A stretch of DNA of 64,000 bases, from NCBI GenBank assembly GCA_963693305.1, contig OY855916.1, positions 10,360,001 to 10,424,000 of the forward strand. Direction: 5' to 3'. Positions 44,376 through 52,804 of this stretch are shown one piece after another. The DNA is from Meandrina meandrites. Taxonomy: Eukaryota > Cnidaria > Anthozoa > Scleractinia > Meandrinidae. Under the pieces are notes generated by a model. That model was not told where the DNA came from. It ran no database searches and saw only the letters and a program-made list of their open reading frames with translations. Each line of letters begins with the position of its first letter. Position 1 is the stretch's first letter. Position numbers and translations under genes: made by a program.

Positions 44376-44531
44376 ATGAAAAAAGTTGATATTCCACAAG
44401 TTCTTATCTCAACCGCAGCCATTTTTGGGATCGGACTGTTATGGTACGACTTCAATGTGAAGATTTTTCTTACAGTCCGCGATCTTATGAAGGCCACAAT
44501 ATTTGACCCGGACTCAGAAGAGACAGATTAA
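44376..44531 (+). CDS. Small Polinton membrane protein (51 aa)
   Basis: A short frame starting MKKVDIPQVLISTAAIFGIG with one hydrophobic helix (about 8-23) and an acidic end (DPDSEETD). The leader is ACAATATATC and a palindrome lies 10 bp upstream. Its last codons and the next 36 bp are repeated after the next gene, so the two genes likely arose by duplication or copied a regulatory cassette. Confidence 0.7.
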   Translation: MKKVDIPQVLISTAAIFGIGLLWYDFNVKIFLTVRDLMKATIFDPDSEETD

Positions 44532-44566
44532 TTTTTATTTAAACTTTTGTATGTTTCTATATAATT

Positions 44567-44773
44567 ATGGTGAAAATTCCAACGCAAACATTTGTTGTCA
44601 ATTTTCTTGCCGGCGCAGTCACTTTTGGTTTTTGGTGGTATTCTTCTTGCAAGACAATTGATACATTGTATTGGTTGGCAAAAGACCCTTTGAATTTTGT
44701 TGAATTGGTAGAGAAAAATGAAGCAGATGACACGGAAGCAGAAGAGGACACGGACGCAGAAGAGACAGATTAA
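44567..44773 (+). CDS. Small Polinton membrane protein (68 aa)
   Basis: Starts MVKIPTQTFVVNFLAGAVTF with a hydrophobic helix and aromatic cluster (FGFWWYS), then an acidic tail ending DTDAEETD. It is similar in plan to the 51-aa neighbour. The leader is CTATATAATT. Role unknown. Confidence 0.75.
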   Translation: MVKIPTQTFVVNFLAGAVTFGFWWYSSCKTIDTLYWLAKDPLNFVELVEKNEADDTEAEEDTDAEETD

Positions 44774-44820
44774 TTTTTATTTAAACTTTTGTATGTTTCC
44801 ATTTCTATACTTACAAAATA

Positions 44821-45042
44821 ATGTCAGACAACAAGCTTGTTAAAACAATCATGGATGCTGCTACTATAACCGGTTTAGTTGCCGGCATCGGCTGGGTCGC
44901 AAAAAAGGTTGTAAAAGAGAATTTTACTTCTGACCCCAGCAGCAGTGCTATGAACTATGTGAAGTTCACCGCCGTGATGGCTGGGAGCATTGCACTCAAA
45001 CAGTACCTCGAGGACCAAAAAATCCTTCCCACGAGCATGTAA
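44821..45042 (+). CDS. Small Polinton membrane protein, two helices (73 aa)
   Basis: Contains TIMDAATITGLVAGIGWVAK and NYVKFTAVMAGSIALKQYLE, two hydrophobic helices joined by a charged loop, ending EDQKILPTSM. It is similar to a small conserved protein of cnidarian Polintons as I recall. Probably a virion or assembly membrane component. Confidence 0.75.
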   Translation: MSDNKLVKTIMDAATITGLVAGIGWVAKKVVKENFTSDPSSSAMNYVKFTAVMAGSIALKQYLEDQKILPTSM

Positions 45043-45150
45043 GTGGGGCATCAGCAACTGAGTCACTCGGCAACAAAGTTGCCAATCCCACAACCCAAGA
45101 TTTTTATTTAAAAAAACTCTGCTCTGATATATAATTATCAAAGTTGATCA

Positions 45151-45573
45151 ATGGCAAGTATCGCGATTATGGCTGGTGGAGCTATATTGAATGCTGCAGC
45201 TTTTATAGGTGGCAATTATCTTGCAAAGGCACTTGGCGGAGGTGACGCTGCACTTGATGAAAAAGTACGACATGACAAAGCTCTCGAGGCGTATCAAGCA
45301 GCTTATGCCAAATACTCCCGTGACCGAACCAAACTTCTCGACTGGATTGCGACTAACACGCAAATAAAAGAGCAGGCCAAGCAGAACTTTACTAACACTG
45401 ACTACGCCTTCAAACTGTATAACCAGGCGCACCCTGACAAACAAATGATACCCCCCAAAGAACCCAAGTTCTCAGATTTCTATCAACCAAGCCAGCAGCA
45501 GAAAAATGGTGAACTCATGTTCGTGGGTGCCGGGGCTCTTGCTCTGGGCTACGCTGCCTTTCGTTTCCTTTAA
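45151..45573 (+). CDS. Polinton membrane protein (140 aa)
   Basis: Hydrophobic N-terminal helix (ASIAIMAGGAILNAAAFIGG), a charged central part (DEKVRHDKALEAYQAAYAKY) and a hydrophobic C-terminal helix (LMFVGAGALALGYAAFRFL). The leader is GATATATAATTATCAAAG. No family recognised. It lies 24 bp before the integrase gene on the same strand. Confidence 0.75.
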   Translation: MASIAIMAGGAILNAAAFIGGNYLAKALGGGDAALDEKVRHDKALEAYQAAYAKYSRDRTKLLDWIATNTQIKEQAKQNFTNTDYAFKLYNQAHPDKQMIPPKEPKFSDFYQPSQQQKNGELMFVGAGALALGYAAFRFL

Positions 45574-45597
45574 ACTTTTTTAATTCCTTACTTATAG

Positions 45598-46602
45598 ATG
45601 GATGCCAAACTCGCAAAGATATACTATAGCCCTGGGGGCTACTGGAAAGGTTTTGCCGCAATCAAAAAATTATCTGAAGCTGCCAGCTCATCAACAAAGT
45701 TGATATCAGAAGAAACCGCAAAAAAGTGGCTGTTCAAGCAAGCACTCTGGCAGATATTCCTCCCAGCACCGAAGCGCATTCCTCGGCCTAAATTCGACGT
45801 ACCTAGACCCAACAAAGTGCATCAGGCGGATCTTCTTTTTTTGCCGCATGACAAACTACCCCGCGGACGCAAAGTTTTCAAATATGCACTCACAGTTGTT
45901 GATGTTGCCAGCAGATACAAAGAGGCTGAACCCTTGACCTCTAAAAACTCTGATGAAGTTGCCCTTGCTTTTAAGAGAATTTACAAACGCTCGCCTCTGA
46001 AATGGCCTGAACTGCTGCAGGTTGACCCCGGGCGCGAATTCATGGGCGCTGTTACAAAAGAAATGGAAAATCACAAAACATATATTCGGCGCGGGCGAGT
46101 TGACATTCACCGTGATCAGGCCATTGTTGAACGTTTTAACCGCACCCTGGCTGAGCGCTTGTTTGGGCACCAGTACGCAGTTGAAATGCGAATGCCTGAG
46201 GGACAGCGGTCCACGGCGTGGGTAAAAAGACTTCCTGAAGTTGTAGCCGCTCTGAACAATGAAGTCACAAGCCTTATCGGCAAGAAACCTGTATTTGCCA
46301 TCAAAGAAAAAAATGTTTATGCAAAGCCATCGACACCTTATTTGAGACCTGTTGGAGAAAGCGAAAAAAAGCTCCCCTCTATTGTGAATGTTAGGTATTT
46401 GTACCAACCTGGCGAGCTTGAAGGTGGTGTGAAAAGAGCCACTGATCCAATCTGGTCTTTGAAAGTTTACAACATTGAACGTTCTTTTACCAAACCGAAT
46501 CAGCCCGTTCTCTACTATTTGCACGATGGGCCCAAGCGTGGCTTCGTGCGTGAAGAACTGCTTGTTGTGCCTCCAAACACACAATTACCTCCAGAGCTTT
46601 AA
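45598..46602 (+). CDS. Retroviral-type integrase (rve/DDE), Polinton (334 aa)
   Basis: Catalyses insertion of the linear element into host DNA. The catalytic core triad is visible as Asp78 (HQADLLFLP), Asp143 (LQVDPGREFMG) and Glu178 (QAIVERFNRTLAERLFG). The spacing D143 to E178 has 34 residues between, close to the DD35E arrangement. The C-terminal region after 270 (VRYLYQPGELEGG, IWSLKVYNIERSF, FVREELLVVP) looks like the SH3/chromo-type domain of Polinton integrases. The N-terminal zinc finger is not evident. It ends convergently with the polymerase gene, overlapping 18 bp. An ATCAACAAAGTTGAT palindrome lies within codons 31-36. Confidence 0.95.
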   Translation: MDAKLAKIYYSPGGYWKGFAAIKKLSEAASSSTKLISEETAKKWLFKQALWQIFLPAPKRIPRPKFDVPRPNKVHQADLLFLPHDKLPRGRKVFKYALTVVDVASRYKEAEPLTSKNSDEVALAFKRIYKRSPLKWPELLQVDPGREFMGAVTKEMENHKTYIRRGRVDIHRDQAIVERFNRTLAERLFGHQYAVEMRMPEGQRSTAWVKRLPEVVAALNNEVTSLIGKKPVFAIKEKNVYAKPSTPYLRPVGESEKKLPSIVNVRYLYQPGELEGGVKRATDPIWSLKVYNIERSFTKPNQPVLYYLHDGPKRGFVREELLVVPPNTQLPPEL

Positions 46603-49600
46603 CGCTTCTTCTATTTCTTCCATTTCTGTATTTGTTAATTCTATTTCTTCCATTTCTGTATTAGCTAATAAAGCTTCTATTTCTTCCATTGCACTGTTGT
46701 ACCCGTAAGCCTTTGTATTTACACCGTCTTCAGCTATCCAGCGCTTTGAATCAAACGGGGACAGTGAAATTTTATTTACATGTATGCCGTAGATCTCATG
46801 CCCCTCACTTCGAAGAATGTTCATTCCGTGCCACATCTGCTCTTTGCTAAACAGCGCCTGCTTGTACTGTTCATGCTTTATCTGTTTCTTAACAACGTTC
46901 TTTTTCACGCCTTTCGCTTTTCTTACGTTTGTTTCGTCAACTTTTATCATGTTACAGCATTGCGACACTCTTGCTTTCGGATGTTCCGTTTTTTTGACCG
47001 ACTCTGCGTCTTTTTTCATTATTTTTTTGACCAACTCTGCGCCTTTTGCCATTATTGCCTGCACTTTTTTTCCTTCGCAGCTGCACTCTTTTATTTCCGT
47101 CTCCGGGAAGTCTTTCTTTATTTTTTCTATCCGATTTTTGCTTTTACCTTCTGTCATTACCGAGTACATCTTTGACCTTAGCCCCACATACTCCGATATT
47201 GGGATCCCCGCACACTCATCTTTCATTTTTCCCAAAACCTTTTTGTTCACTGTTGAGTGGAGCGGATGCTCCTTCGGGTAGTCTGATGTATCATAGAAGT
47301 TTTCATTTGCTTTTATGTCTTTGTAGACGTCCTCTGTTTCTATCTTTAGCAGCAGGCTGTCCGTGTCAGTGTATAGGAGCTCGCATTTCTCACCGTACTG
47401 CTTTTTCAGGTGGTTGTAAAAGAAGTCGTACATCAGTATCTTGCTTTTGTCAAGGATTGTCATTCCTGTGTAAACCGGCTTGTTGAGCAGCAGGCGGCTT
47501 TTGTGCATGTCAATGCCCACCAGGTCATTTGTAAATATTACGTGCCTTGCGTACAAAGGGCTTGCGACCAATTTCCTTATTTTGTCTTTCTCATTGCTGC
47601 GGACTATTCTTATGTCTACTCGGTTACGCAGGTTCTCCATGGTTTTGCCAAAAACTGAGTTATTCATCAGCTTGTAAAAGTTCTTTTCAAAGTCATTCTT
47701 TGCTTGCTTTCTGAATTCTGTATTCATACGGATGTACGGCTCCATCCAACACTCTTGTTCGAACTCAAGCGCCCTTTTTACACGCTTCAGTTTCATCCCC
47801 TGCTTCAGATAGAACTTCAAGTTTTCGTAGTGAACCACGTAGTCTTTTTTGTCCTCAAGTGTTAGCAGCAGCTTATTGCTGTTTGGGATTTTCAGGTCCA
47901 ATTCTTTTATCAGATTCTTTTGGTAGTCCGACATGTTTTCTTTTTTCACGACCTTTTTCTCTGGCGCCAGCGGGTAGCTGTTGTGTTCTTTATGCAGATC
48001 CGCCGGGTACTCCAAATCAACTTCAAGGATCCAGCCTTTCTTGGCGTTTTCTTTTTTGTTCAGGATTTCCTCCTCTGTCGGCATCACGCGTTTCCATTTG
48101 AATCCGCTTTTGGGGAGAGGCTTGCTCATTGCCCAGCCGTACAGGTTGTTCGCGTCCAGATACATAATGTAACTGTTTGGTTTGCTTTCGTCATAGTCTG
48201 ATACCAAAGGATTGTTTGCCTTTGCATATCTTTTACTTACCATCGATATTCCTCCGCGAATTCCTCGTTCCACAAAGAGATGCATTTCATGGTCTGTAAA
48301 CAACTCAAGCTCGACACCCGTCTTTTTCAAGAGTGCGTCCCATGATAGGCCTGGTGATGTGAAATAGTGCGCCGGGTCAAGACCGTACTGCTGCAAACAC
48401 AATTTACGGAAATTTTCAAATACATCTGCCAACAGTGCTACATCCGTTTTCACGTAAAGGTCATGGTAATCCCCCAATGTTTTACAATCAAAAGTCTTCC
48501 ATACTTCCTTCGCGTGAACGTATTCATCTTCTGTAATGTGTTCGTCATTTAGTTTGCTGTAGAAGTCTTCTTTTTTTGGCAGACTTGTTTCGCTGAATTT
48601 TTCAAATGAATCCATGTACTCGTATGGGTAAATTCCCTTTTTGTAAAGCAGATCACTGCCGTTTGATAATGTTGATGTTATTTTAAATTCCTCCTTAATT
48701 TTCTCTTTGTACTTCAGCTCTCTGTCTTTTAATTTTGATGTGGCTTCTTTTACCCCCTTTACTTTTACTTCTACCAATGAGTCCAAGCTTGCTAGCATAA
48801 AGTTCAAGCTGTCTATAAAGCGCAGACCATCAACCGAAATGGTTATGTACTTCTCCATGTTGTTTGCGACACATTTCACCTCTTTTTTCAAATTTGACAT
48901 CGCCTGCATTAAATGGTGTGCGTCGTAGCCCCTCAGGTTGTGAAATACAACTGGTATCTGGTCCGTCTTGGGATTTATTCTCAGTTTAAGGTTACACTGA
49001 TTGTGCGCCGCTCCTCTGTACTTACCCGTTAAGTGGCAATGGTCTTTTACCGCGTCTCTGTAGTTCTTTTGTAGCAGTGGCTTTTTGCATAAATAACAGT
49101 CGGTTTGTTGTTTTGCTTTCTGCCTGTCCTTTTGCTCCGGTTTTTTTAGTATTATCATTTCAAAATCATCTTCTTCTGTTGCATTACAACCCTGTAGTTC
49201 AAATTCTTCTTGTCTATCTTTTTGCTCGTTGAAAAAGCACCTCTTGTGATATTGCCCCTGGTATTTTACTTTTTTTGTTTTATGACCTTTAGTGTATACC
49301 GGCAATGAATCCCAATAGTTTTCTTTTACCAGTTTCTTTTCACAGATATGGCAGTTATATGCGTTTTTGAAGTTATACCAGTCTTTGTGTGTCATTATTA
49401 TTGGTTTCTGTTGGGCGAGCATTTCTCTTATTTTTTCCTTTTCCTGCATTATGCTTTCCAGAAATGACTTTACCGCATTTTCACCCCTGTAAACTTTTGA
49501 CCCTGTTACTTCTCCGTCGCTTCTCACAACAATGTACGAATATCCGCACGCTTCATGCCACTCGGTCTTTTCTGTGTAACTTTTGCATTTTTTCTTGCTT

Positions 49601-50790
49601 TCCGGGTAGCGCTCACAGCCTTGTATCTTTTTTACCAGTGCCTCAAAGTCCGCGTATATCACGTAGGGCGCTTTCATCTGTTTCTGGTAATTTTGGAAAG
49701 CGAGGATGTTTTCCCCCTCTTTTGGCATCTCAATCCTTGTTGGCCTTCCGTTCACTCCATTGCAGTACTTTTTATGGTCCACAAGCAAGTCCGCTCTTGA
49801 GAAACCTGTTAAGCACAACATGCAGTAGTGTTTTGCATTTCTGTTTTTGCTTTGATCGAACAGCAAAGCACTTTCTCTTTTTACGTAACAATAGTGCTGA
49901 ATTTTCCCTGTCTCAATCAACATCAGGTTTATTCTCGGTACGTTCGGTTCTTTTCTGCTTATCCTGTGCACAATCACGGTGTCGTTTTCCCAGCCGAACA
50001 CGTTTATTGCGAGTTTTCCGTTTTGTTTTTCAAGCTTGTCGATTTGTTTTACCGGTGTTGGAAAATCCATACCCGCGTAATTTATCCCATCATTTTTGGA
50101 ATATTTGCTTGGTCTTTCAGGATGCACACCGTCTTTTGGTGGAAACAGTGCCGACCTCAAAGCCCACTTCAGGCATTCGTTGTCTTTGTTTTTTACGTTT
50201 ATTATTGCTTTTTTGTTTGCCAGTTTGGCTGGAAGTGGCAAATAGGTTCCTCCGCTCAGTGGCTGATATTTTGCTACATTCACGTATGCTATCTCTATAC
50301 TTTCAACTTCCCATCCTGATCCTTGCAATGACCAGTTTTCTATTTCTCCCTTTATTCTTTCCATAAATTCATCATATTTTTGTTCTATCTGTTCTTTGTC
50401 ATACCTGGTAAAAACGTTTGGCTGGTCCTCTTTAAAATAGTGTGACATTTCTTGCGTTTCTCCGTTTCTTTCTATTTCAAAATTTACTTTTAGCCCGAAG
50501 CTGACCTTTACGCTTCCCAACTTTAGAATTTCCTGTTCAATCAAGTTAGTATACTTTTCTTTATTTGCATTTTTAAACATATAAATATCTTTGTTGTTTG
50601 GATTTGTTTGAGATACGTTCATTATCCATACACGAAGCCATTCCTGGAAATTGCTTTGGCTTATTTTAAACCCATCGCGTAAAATAGTACGTTCTGGCTG
50701 TAATGGCTGAGGTAGGTTCCTGTTTTGCTCCCTGGCTATTGAACCGTAAAACTTTTGCAAAACATCTGATGAAAATCTTGCGGCTGCCAT
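46585..50790 (-). CDS. polB: Protein-primed family B DNA polymerase with endonuclease VII-like insert (1401 aa)
   Basis: Replicates the element by protein priming at its ends. Exonuclease motifs: YADFEAL (about 379-385), FHNLRGYDAHHL (616-627) and YVKTDVALLADVF (779-791). Polymerase motif A is YLDANNLYGWAM (877-888), motif B FYKLMNNSVFGKTMEN (1037-1052) and motif C LLYTDTDSLLLK (1138-1149). Cys pairs and DHCHLTGKYRGAAHNQCN (583-600) look like a recombination endonuclease VII (HNH-type) domain, a fusion seen in some invertebrate Polintons. The C-terminus carries short repeats NTEMEEIE. The ATG lies exactly at the inner edge of the right TIR. Confidence 0.96.
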   Translation of the reverse strand: MAAARFSSDVLQKFYGSIAREQNRNLPQPLQPERTILRDGFKISQSNFQEWLRVWIMNVSQTNPNNKDIYMFKNANKEKYTNLIEQEILKLGSVKVSFGLKVNFEIERNGETQEMSHYFKEDQPNVFTRYDKEQIEQKYDEFMERIKGEIENWSLQGSGWEVESIEIAYVNVAKYQPLSGGTYLPLPAKLANKKAIINVKNKDNECLKWALRSALFPPKDGVHPERPSKYSKNDGINYAGMDFPTPVKQIDKLEKQNGKLAINVFGWENDTVIVHRISRKEPNVPRINLMLIETGKIQHYCYVKRESALLFDQSKNRNAKHYCMLCLTGFSRADLLVDHKKYCNGVNGRPTRIEMPKEGENILAFQNYQKQMKAPYVIYADFEALVKKIQGCERYPESKKKCKSYTEKTEWHEACGYSYIVVRSDGEVTGSKVYRGENAVKSFLESIMQEKEKIREMLAQQKPIIMTHKDWYNFKNAYNCHICEKKLVKENYWDSLPVYTKGHKTKKVKYQGQYHKRCFFNEQKDRQEEFELQGCNATEEDDFEMIILKKPEQKDRQKAKQQTDCYLCKKPLLQKNYRDAVKDHCHLTGKYRGAAHNQCNLKLRINPKTDQIPVVFHNLRGYDAHHLMQAMSNLKKEVKCVANNMEKYITISVDGLRFIDSLNFMLASLDSLVEVKVKGVKEATSKLKDRELKYKEKIKEEFKITSTLSNGSDLLYKKGIYPYEYMDSFEKFSETSLPKKEDFYSKLNDEHITEDEYVHAKEVWKTFDCKTLGDYHDLYVKTDVALLADVFENFRKLCLQQYGLDPAHYFTSPGLSWDALLKKTGVELELFTDHEMHLFVERGIRGGISMVSKRYAKANNPLVSDYDESKPNSYIMYLDANNLYGWAMSKPLPKSGFKWKRVMPTEEEILNKKENAKKGWILEVDLEYPADLHKEHNSYPLAPEKKVVKKENMSDYQKNLIKELDLKIPNSNKLLLTLEDKKDYVVHYENLKFYLKQGMKLKRVKRALEFEQECWMEPYIRMNTEFRKQAKNDFEKNFYKLMNNSVFGKTMENLRNRVDIRIVRSNEKDKIRKLVASPLYARHVIFTNDLVGIDMHKSRLLLNKPVYTGMTILDKSKILMYDFFYNHLKKQYGEKCELLYTDTDSLLLKIETEDVYKDIKANENFYDTSDYPKEHPLHSTVNKKVLGKMKDECAGIPISEYVGLRSKMYSVMTEGKSKNRIEKIKKDFPETEIKECSCEGKKVQAIMAKGAELVKKIMKKDAESVKKTEHPKARVSQCCNMIKVDETNVRKAKGVKKNVVKKQIKHEQYKQALFSKEQMWHGMNILRSEGHEIYGIHVNKISLSPFDSKRWIAEDGVNTKAYGYNSAMEEIEALLANTEMEEIELTNTEMEEIEEALKLWR

Positions 50791-51134
50791 CTCGCCGTAT
50801 ATACAAGTGCAGATAATTGTTCAAATGGAAAATAATTCTGGGACACTTTTTGTATATTATACAGTGCGGGCATTTCTTCAAAAGAAATTAATTTTTTTGT
50901 GACACATCCGCTTGCTTTGGGGCCATGCTCTTTGTTTACTCCCATGCTTGCTTATTTTCACTCAAATACCACCACACACATAGATGATGAGGGTTCTGGG
51001 AGAAAAAAAAACAAGATATTTAACAAAGCTTTTTTTGTAAAACGAGGCGAGCAAAGGGAGCCGAGTTTTACTAAAAAAAAGCTTTGTTAAATATCTTGTT
51101 TTTTTTTGTCCCAGAACCCTCATCATCTATGTGT
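50787..51134 (-). repeat. Polinton right terminal inverted repeat
   Basis: Reverse complement of the left TIR with only small differences in homopolymer lengths. Includes the outer foldback (about 50969-51134) and the leader TATATACGGCGAGATGG that supplies the polymerase start codon. Confidence 0.93.
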
Positions 51135-51269
51135 GTGAAACTTAAGTTAAACGTTACAAAACCGGGGAGGGTGCATGTATTCGACTCCTTGTATTCCATA
51201 TATTAATAATCTAATACCAAAACGCAAACGAATATTTAAACTGCGCTTTTTTGGCTGTTCTCTTAACAG

Positions 51270-51512
51270 GTACCAAATATCTTAATGGAAATCTTGACGA
51301 AGACACGAAATATGCTGTCTTTCAGCGCTCTTTTGCCGAAAACGGTGATTATGAAAATGAGGGATTTGTTAAATTTACTACAAAGGAAACCAAGAAAACC
51401 GAAGACGATGGGATTTCAACAACAACCGTGGTATTATCAGTTATAGTTGGGCTGCTTGTTCTGCTGATCGTGGCCGGTGGAATTGTGATGTGGCGTCGCT
51501 TTCATCGTAATG
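51270..51512 (+). CDS. Receptor exon: end of RPTP-like module and transmembrane helix
   Basis: Begins (S)TKYLNGNLDEDTKYAVFQ, the YAVFQR signature of RPTP juxtamembrane modules, then GFVKFTTKETKK, and a transmembrane helix (TVVLSVIVGLLVLLIVAGG) followed by MWRRFHRN. The acceptor is TTAACAG at 51269. The donor could be 51512 (G|GTGCGT) or 51506 (C|GTAATG); both keep the frame, and the first is preferred. Confidence 0.88.
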
Positions 51513-51634
51513 GTGCGTTTCTCTTTTACTATTTGTCCTATTTTTGATATAACATTCGCGAAAATTGATTTAGTATTGAAAAAAACATACAACTGAATTT
51601 GTTTTCCTTCCTTGGCTCTTTTATATTTTAACAG

Positions 51635-51999
51635 AGACTAAGTCAAGTTCAAGCAATCCGCAGCATTGTTCAACGCAGGAAATCTTAGAGATGTCTCCTT
51701 CCGTGAATACGGCAACAAGCGAGCCAGCTTATAGCAACCCATCCACAGAGCCAGGCTACTATAACACAAATCTTACTCAAAACAAGCCAGCATCTGTAGG
51801 GCAGTTCACTTATGAAGTGGTCGACAACGTACGGTCCGACCAAGTTACTAGTTATGATGATGTTCTTCCAACGCCTGACAGAATTTATCAGGAGATCGAA
51901 CAAGGAACCCATTACCAGCCATTAAATATAAACCGTCAGGTTACTTATGAAGGATATGTTAAGCCAGCCTCCGCCCGAGCTTTATTGTCAAACCCTTGA
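51635..51999 (+). CDS. Receptor terminal exon: tyrosine-rich cytoplasmic tail
   Basis: About 120 residues ending ARALLSNP and TGA. Tyrosines occur in AYSNP, GYYNT, FTYEVV, SYDDVLP, RIYQEIEQ, HYQPL and TYEGYV. YSNP and YYNT fit the pYxN pattern bound by Grb2-type SH2 domains, and YQEI-x5-YQPL approaches an ITAM but with a short spacer (usual 6-8). No kinase or phosphatase domain. It would act as a docking tail after phosphorylation; this is inferred. Confidence 0.85.
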
Positions 52000-52804
52000 A
52001 GCTGTATTCAACATTCAATTAAATGATAAAGTTAGTACGATGGGTAAGCGAAAAAATAAATGCTTCTCCCTCACGCACTTATATAACTTGGGTTTTCAGA
52101 AGTGGCAGAGATTACCTTCGTCGCTGCTCGACTCGGGCAATTTCTGCAACTTCTGAAAAAAAAGACGTGATATAAATCCTTAATTTTACTCGGCCCCATG
52201 CGATAACCTTACATATTATAATTTACAATGCACTTTTACGTAATTGTTCGTTTTCCGAGACTGATGAATTTAGTTGCATGTCACTTGGAAATGTCTTGAA
52301 CAACTTATGCGAATTATTGAGATAGGAGAAATTGATTTTAAATGTTCTGCAACTGATACCATACTACTAATGTCCCGGTTTTATAATAATGAAACCAGAC
52401 GAGAAAACGGAAATTATATACGACTTCACATTCATCAAACCACGTTAAAAGAGAAGCCACCCAACACACTCATTCAGTTTTAGAAATCTTCGGGTTTGTT
52501 TCATCACCTGATTTTCTATCACTTGTTAACTGATCCACTAAAAGACGAACATCTTTTCAGTGAAATAAAGTCTTGGAGACTGGAGTTTCATTATCGATTG
52601 CTTAAGAGAACCTTTACGGTGCGTCATTTGTTTGACTAGCCTGCTTTGCAAACGTAATCTAATCCTGCGGCGCCGGCTATTCCTGAAGTCGAAGTACCCA
52701 GCAAATTTGCATATAATTCCATAATCAATTTTCGGCAGACCGATTGTCTGTGTAAAGGAAGTGGAAACACTGATCTACGTTTAAGTGAAGAAGTCTGCCC
52801 AAGA
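52000..52804 (+). other. Intergenic region between receptor paralogues
   Basis: Contains the 3'UTR with possible AATAAA signals at 52055 and near 52563, and the promoter/5'UTR of the next receptor. The last 70 bp resemble 2040-2103. Confidence 0.5.

Larger units (their letters stand above)
35433..51134. mobile_element. Polinton (Maverick / adintovirus-like) element, apparently complete
   Basis: A 15.7-kb element with about 350-bp TIRs. GTGAAAC directly flanks both ends (35426-35432 and 51135-51141); 6-bp target duplications are the rule for Polintons. It carries PolB, integrase, packaging ATPase and a candidate capsid gene, the defining set for self-synthesising elements that can also form virions. 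It is inserted in a receptor intron. All coding frames are open and the TIRs almost identical, which implies recent insertion. An adenain-type cysteine protease, common in this group, was not found. Confidence 0.93.
2104..51999 (+). other. Gene span: multi-Ig/FN3 transmembrane receptor with tyrosine-rich tail
   Basis: This is the span of the spliced gene; exons are listed separately. Order: signal peptide, 17 Ig exons, two FN3 exons, a three-exon RPTP-like membrane-proximal FN3 region, TM helix, cytoplasmic tail. Nearly all junctions are phase 1 (one is phase 2) and exon lengths sum to 6,394 nt, which is in frame apart from a single extra base in the A6 exon. It is a type I plasma-membrane protein, probably an adhesion or recognition receptor by architecture. 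There is no kinase or phosphatase domain; signalling would go through tail tyrosines. The gene hosts a 15.7-kb Polinton in its penultimate intron. A paralogue starts 0.8 kb downstream. Exact ligand and role are unknown. Splicing is inferred from sequence, and a small exon missed in the 10-kb first intron is possible. Confidence 0.8.

Noticed and set aside
45856..46584. A 242-codon open frame antisense to the integrase
   Set aside because: Shadow of the integrase frame; no domain.
49389..50366. A 325-codon open frame antisense to the polymerase gene
   Set aside because: It mirrors PolB on the other strand; composition is Ser/Leu/Phe/Cys-rich and no domain is seen.
51635..51999. Tyrosine phosphatase domain expected after an RPTP-like stem
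   Set aside because: No HCSAGVGRTG-type signature; the frame ends after about 120 residues of low-complexity tail.
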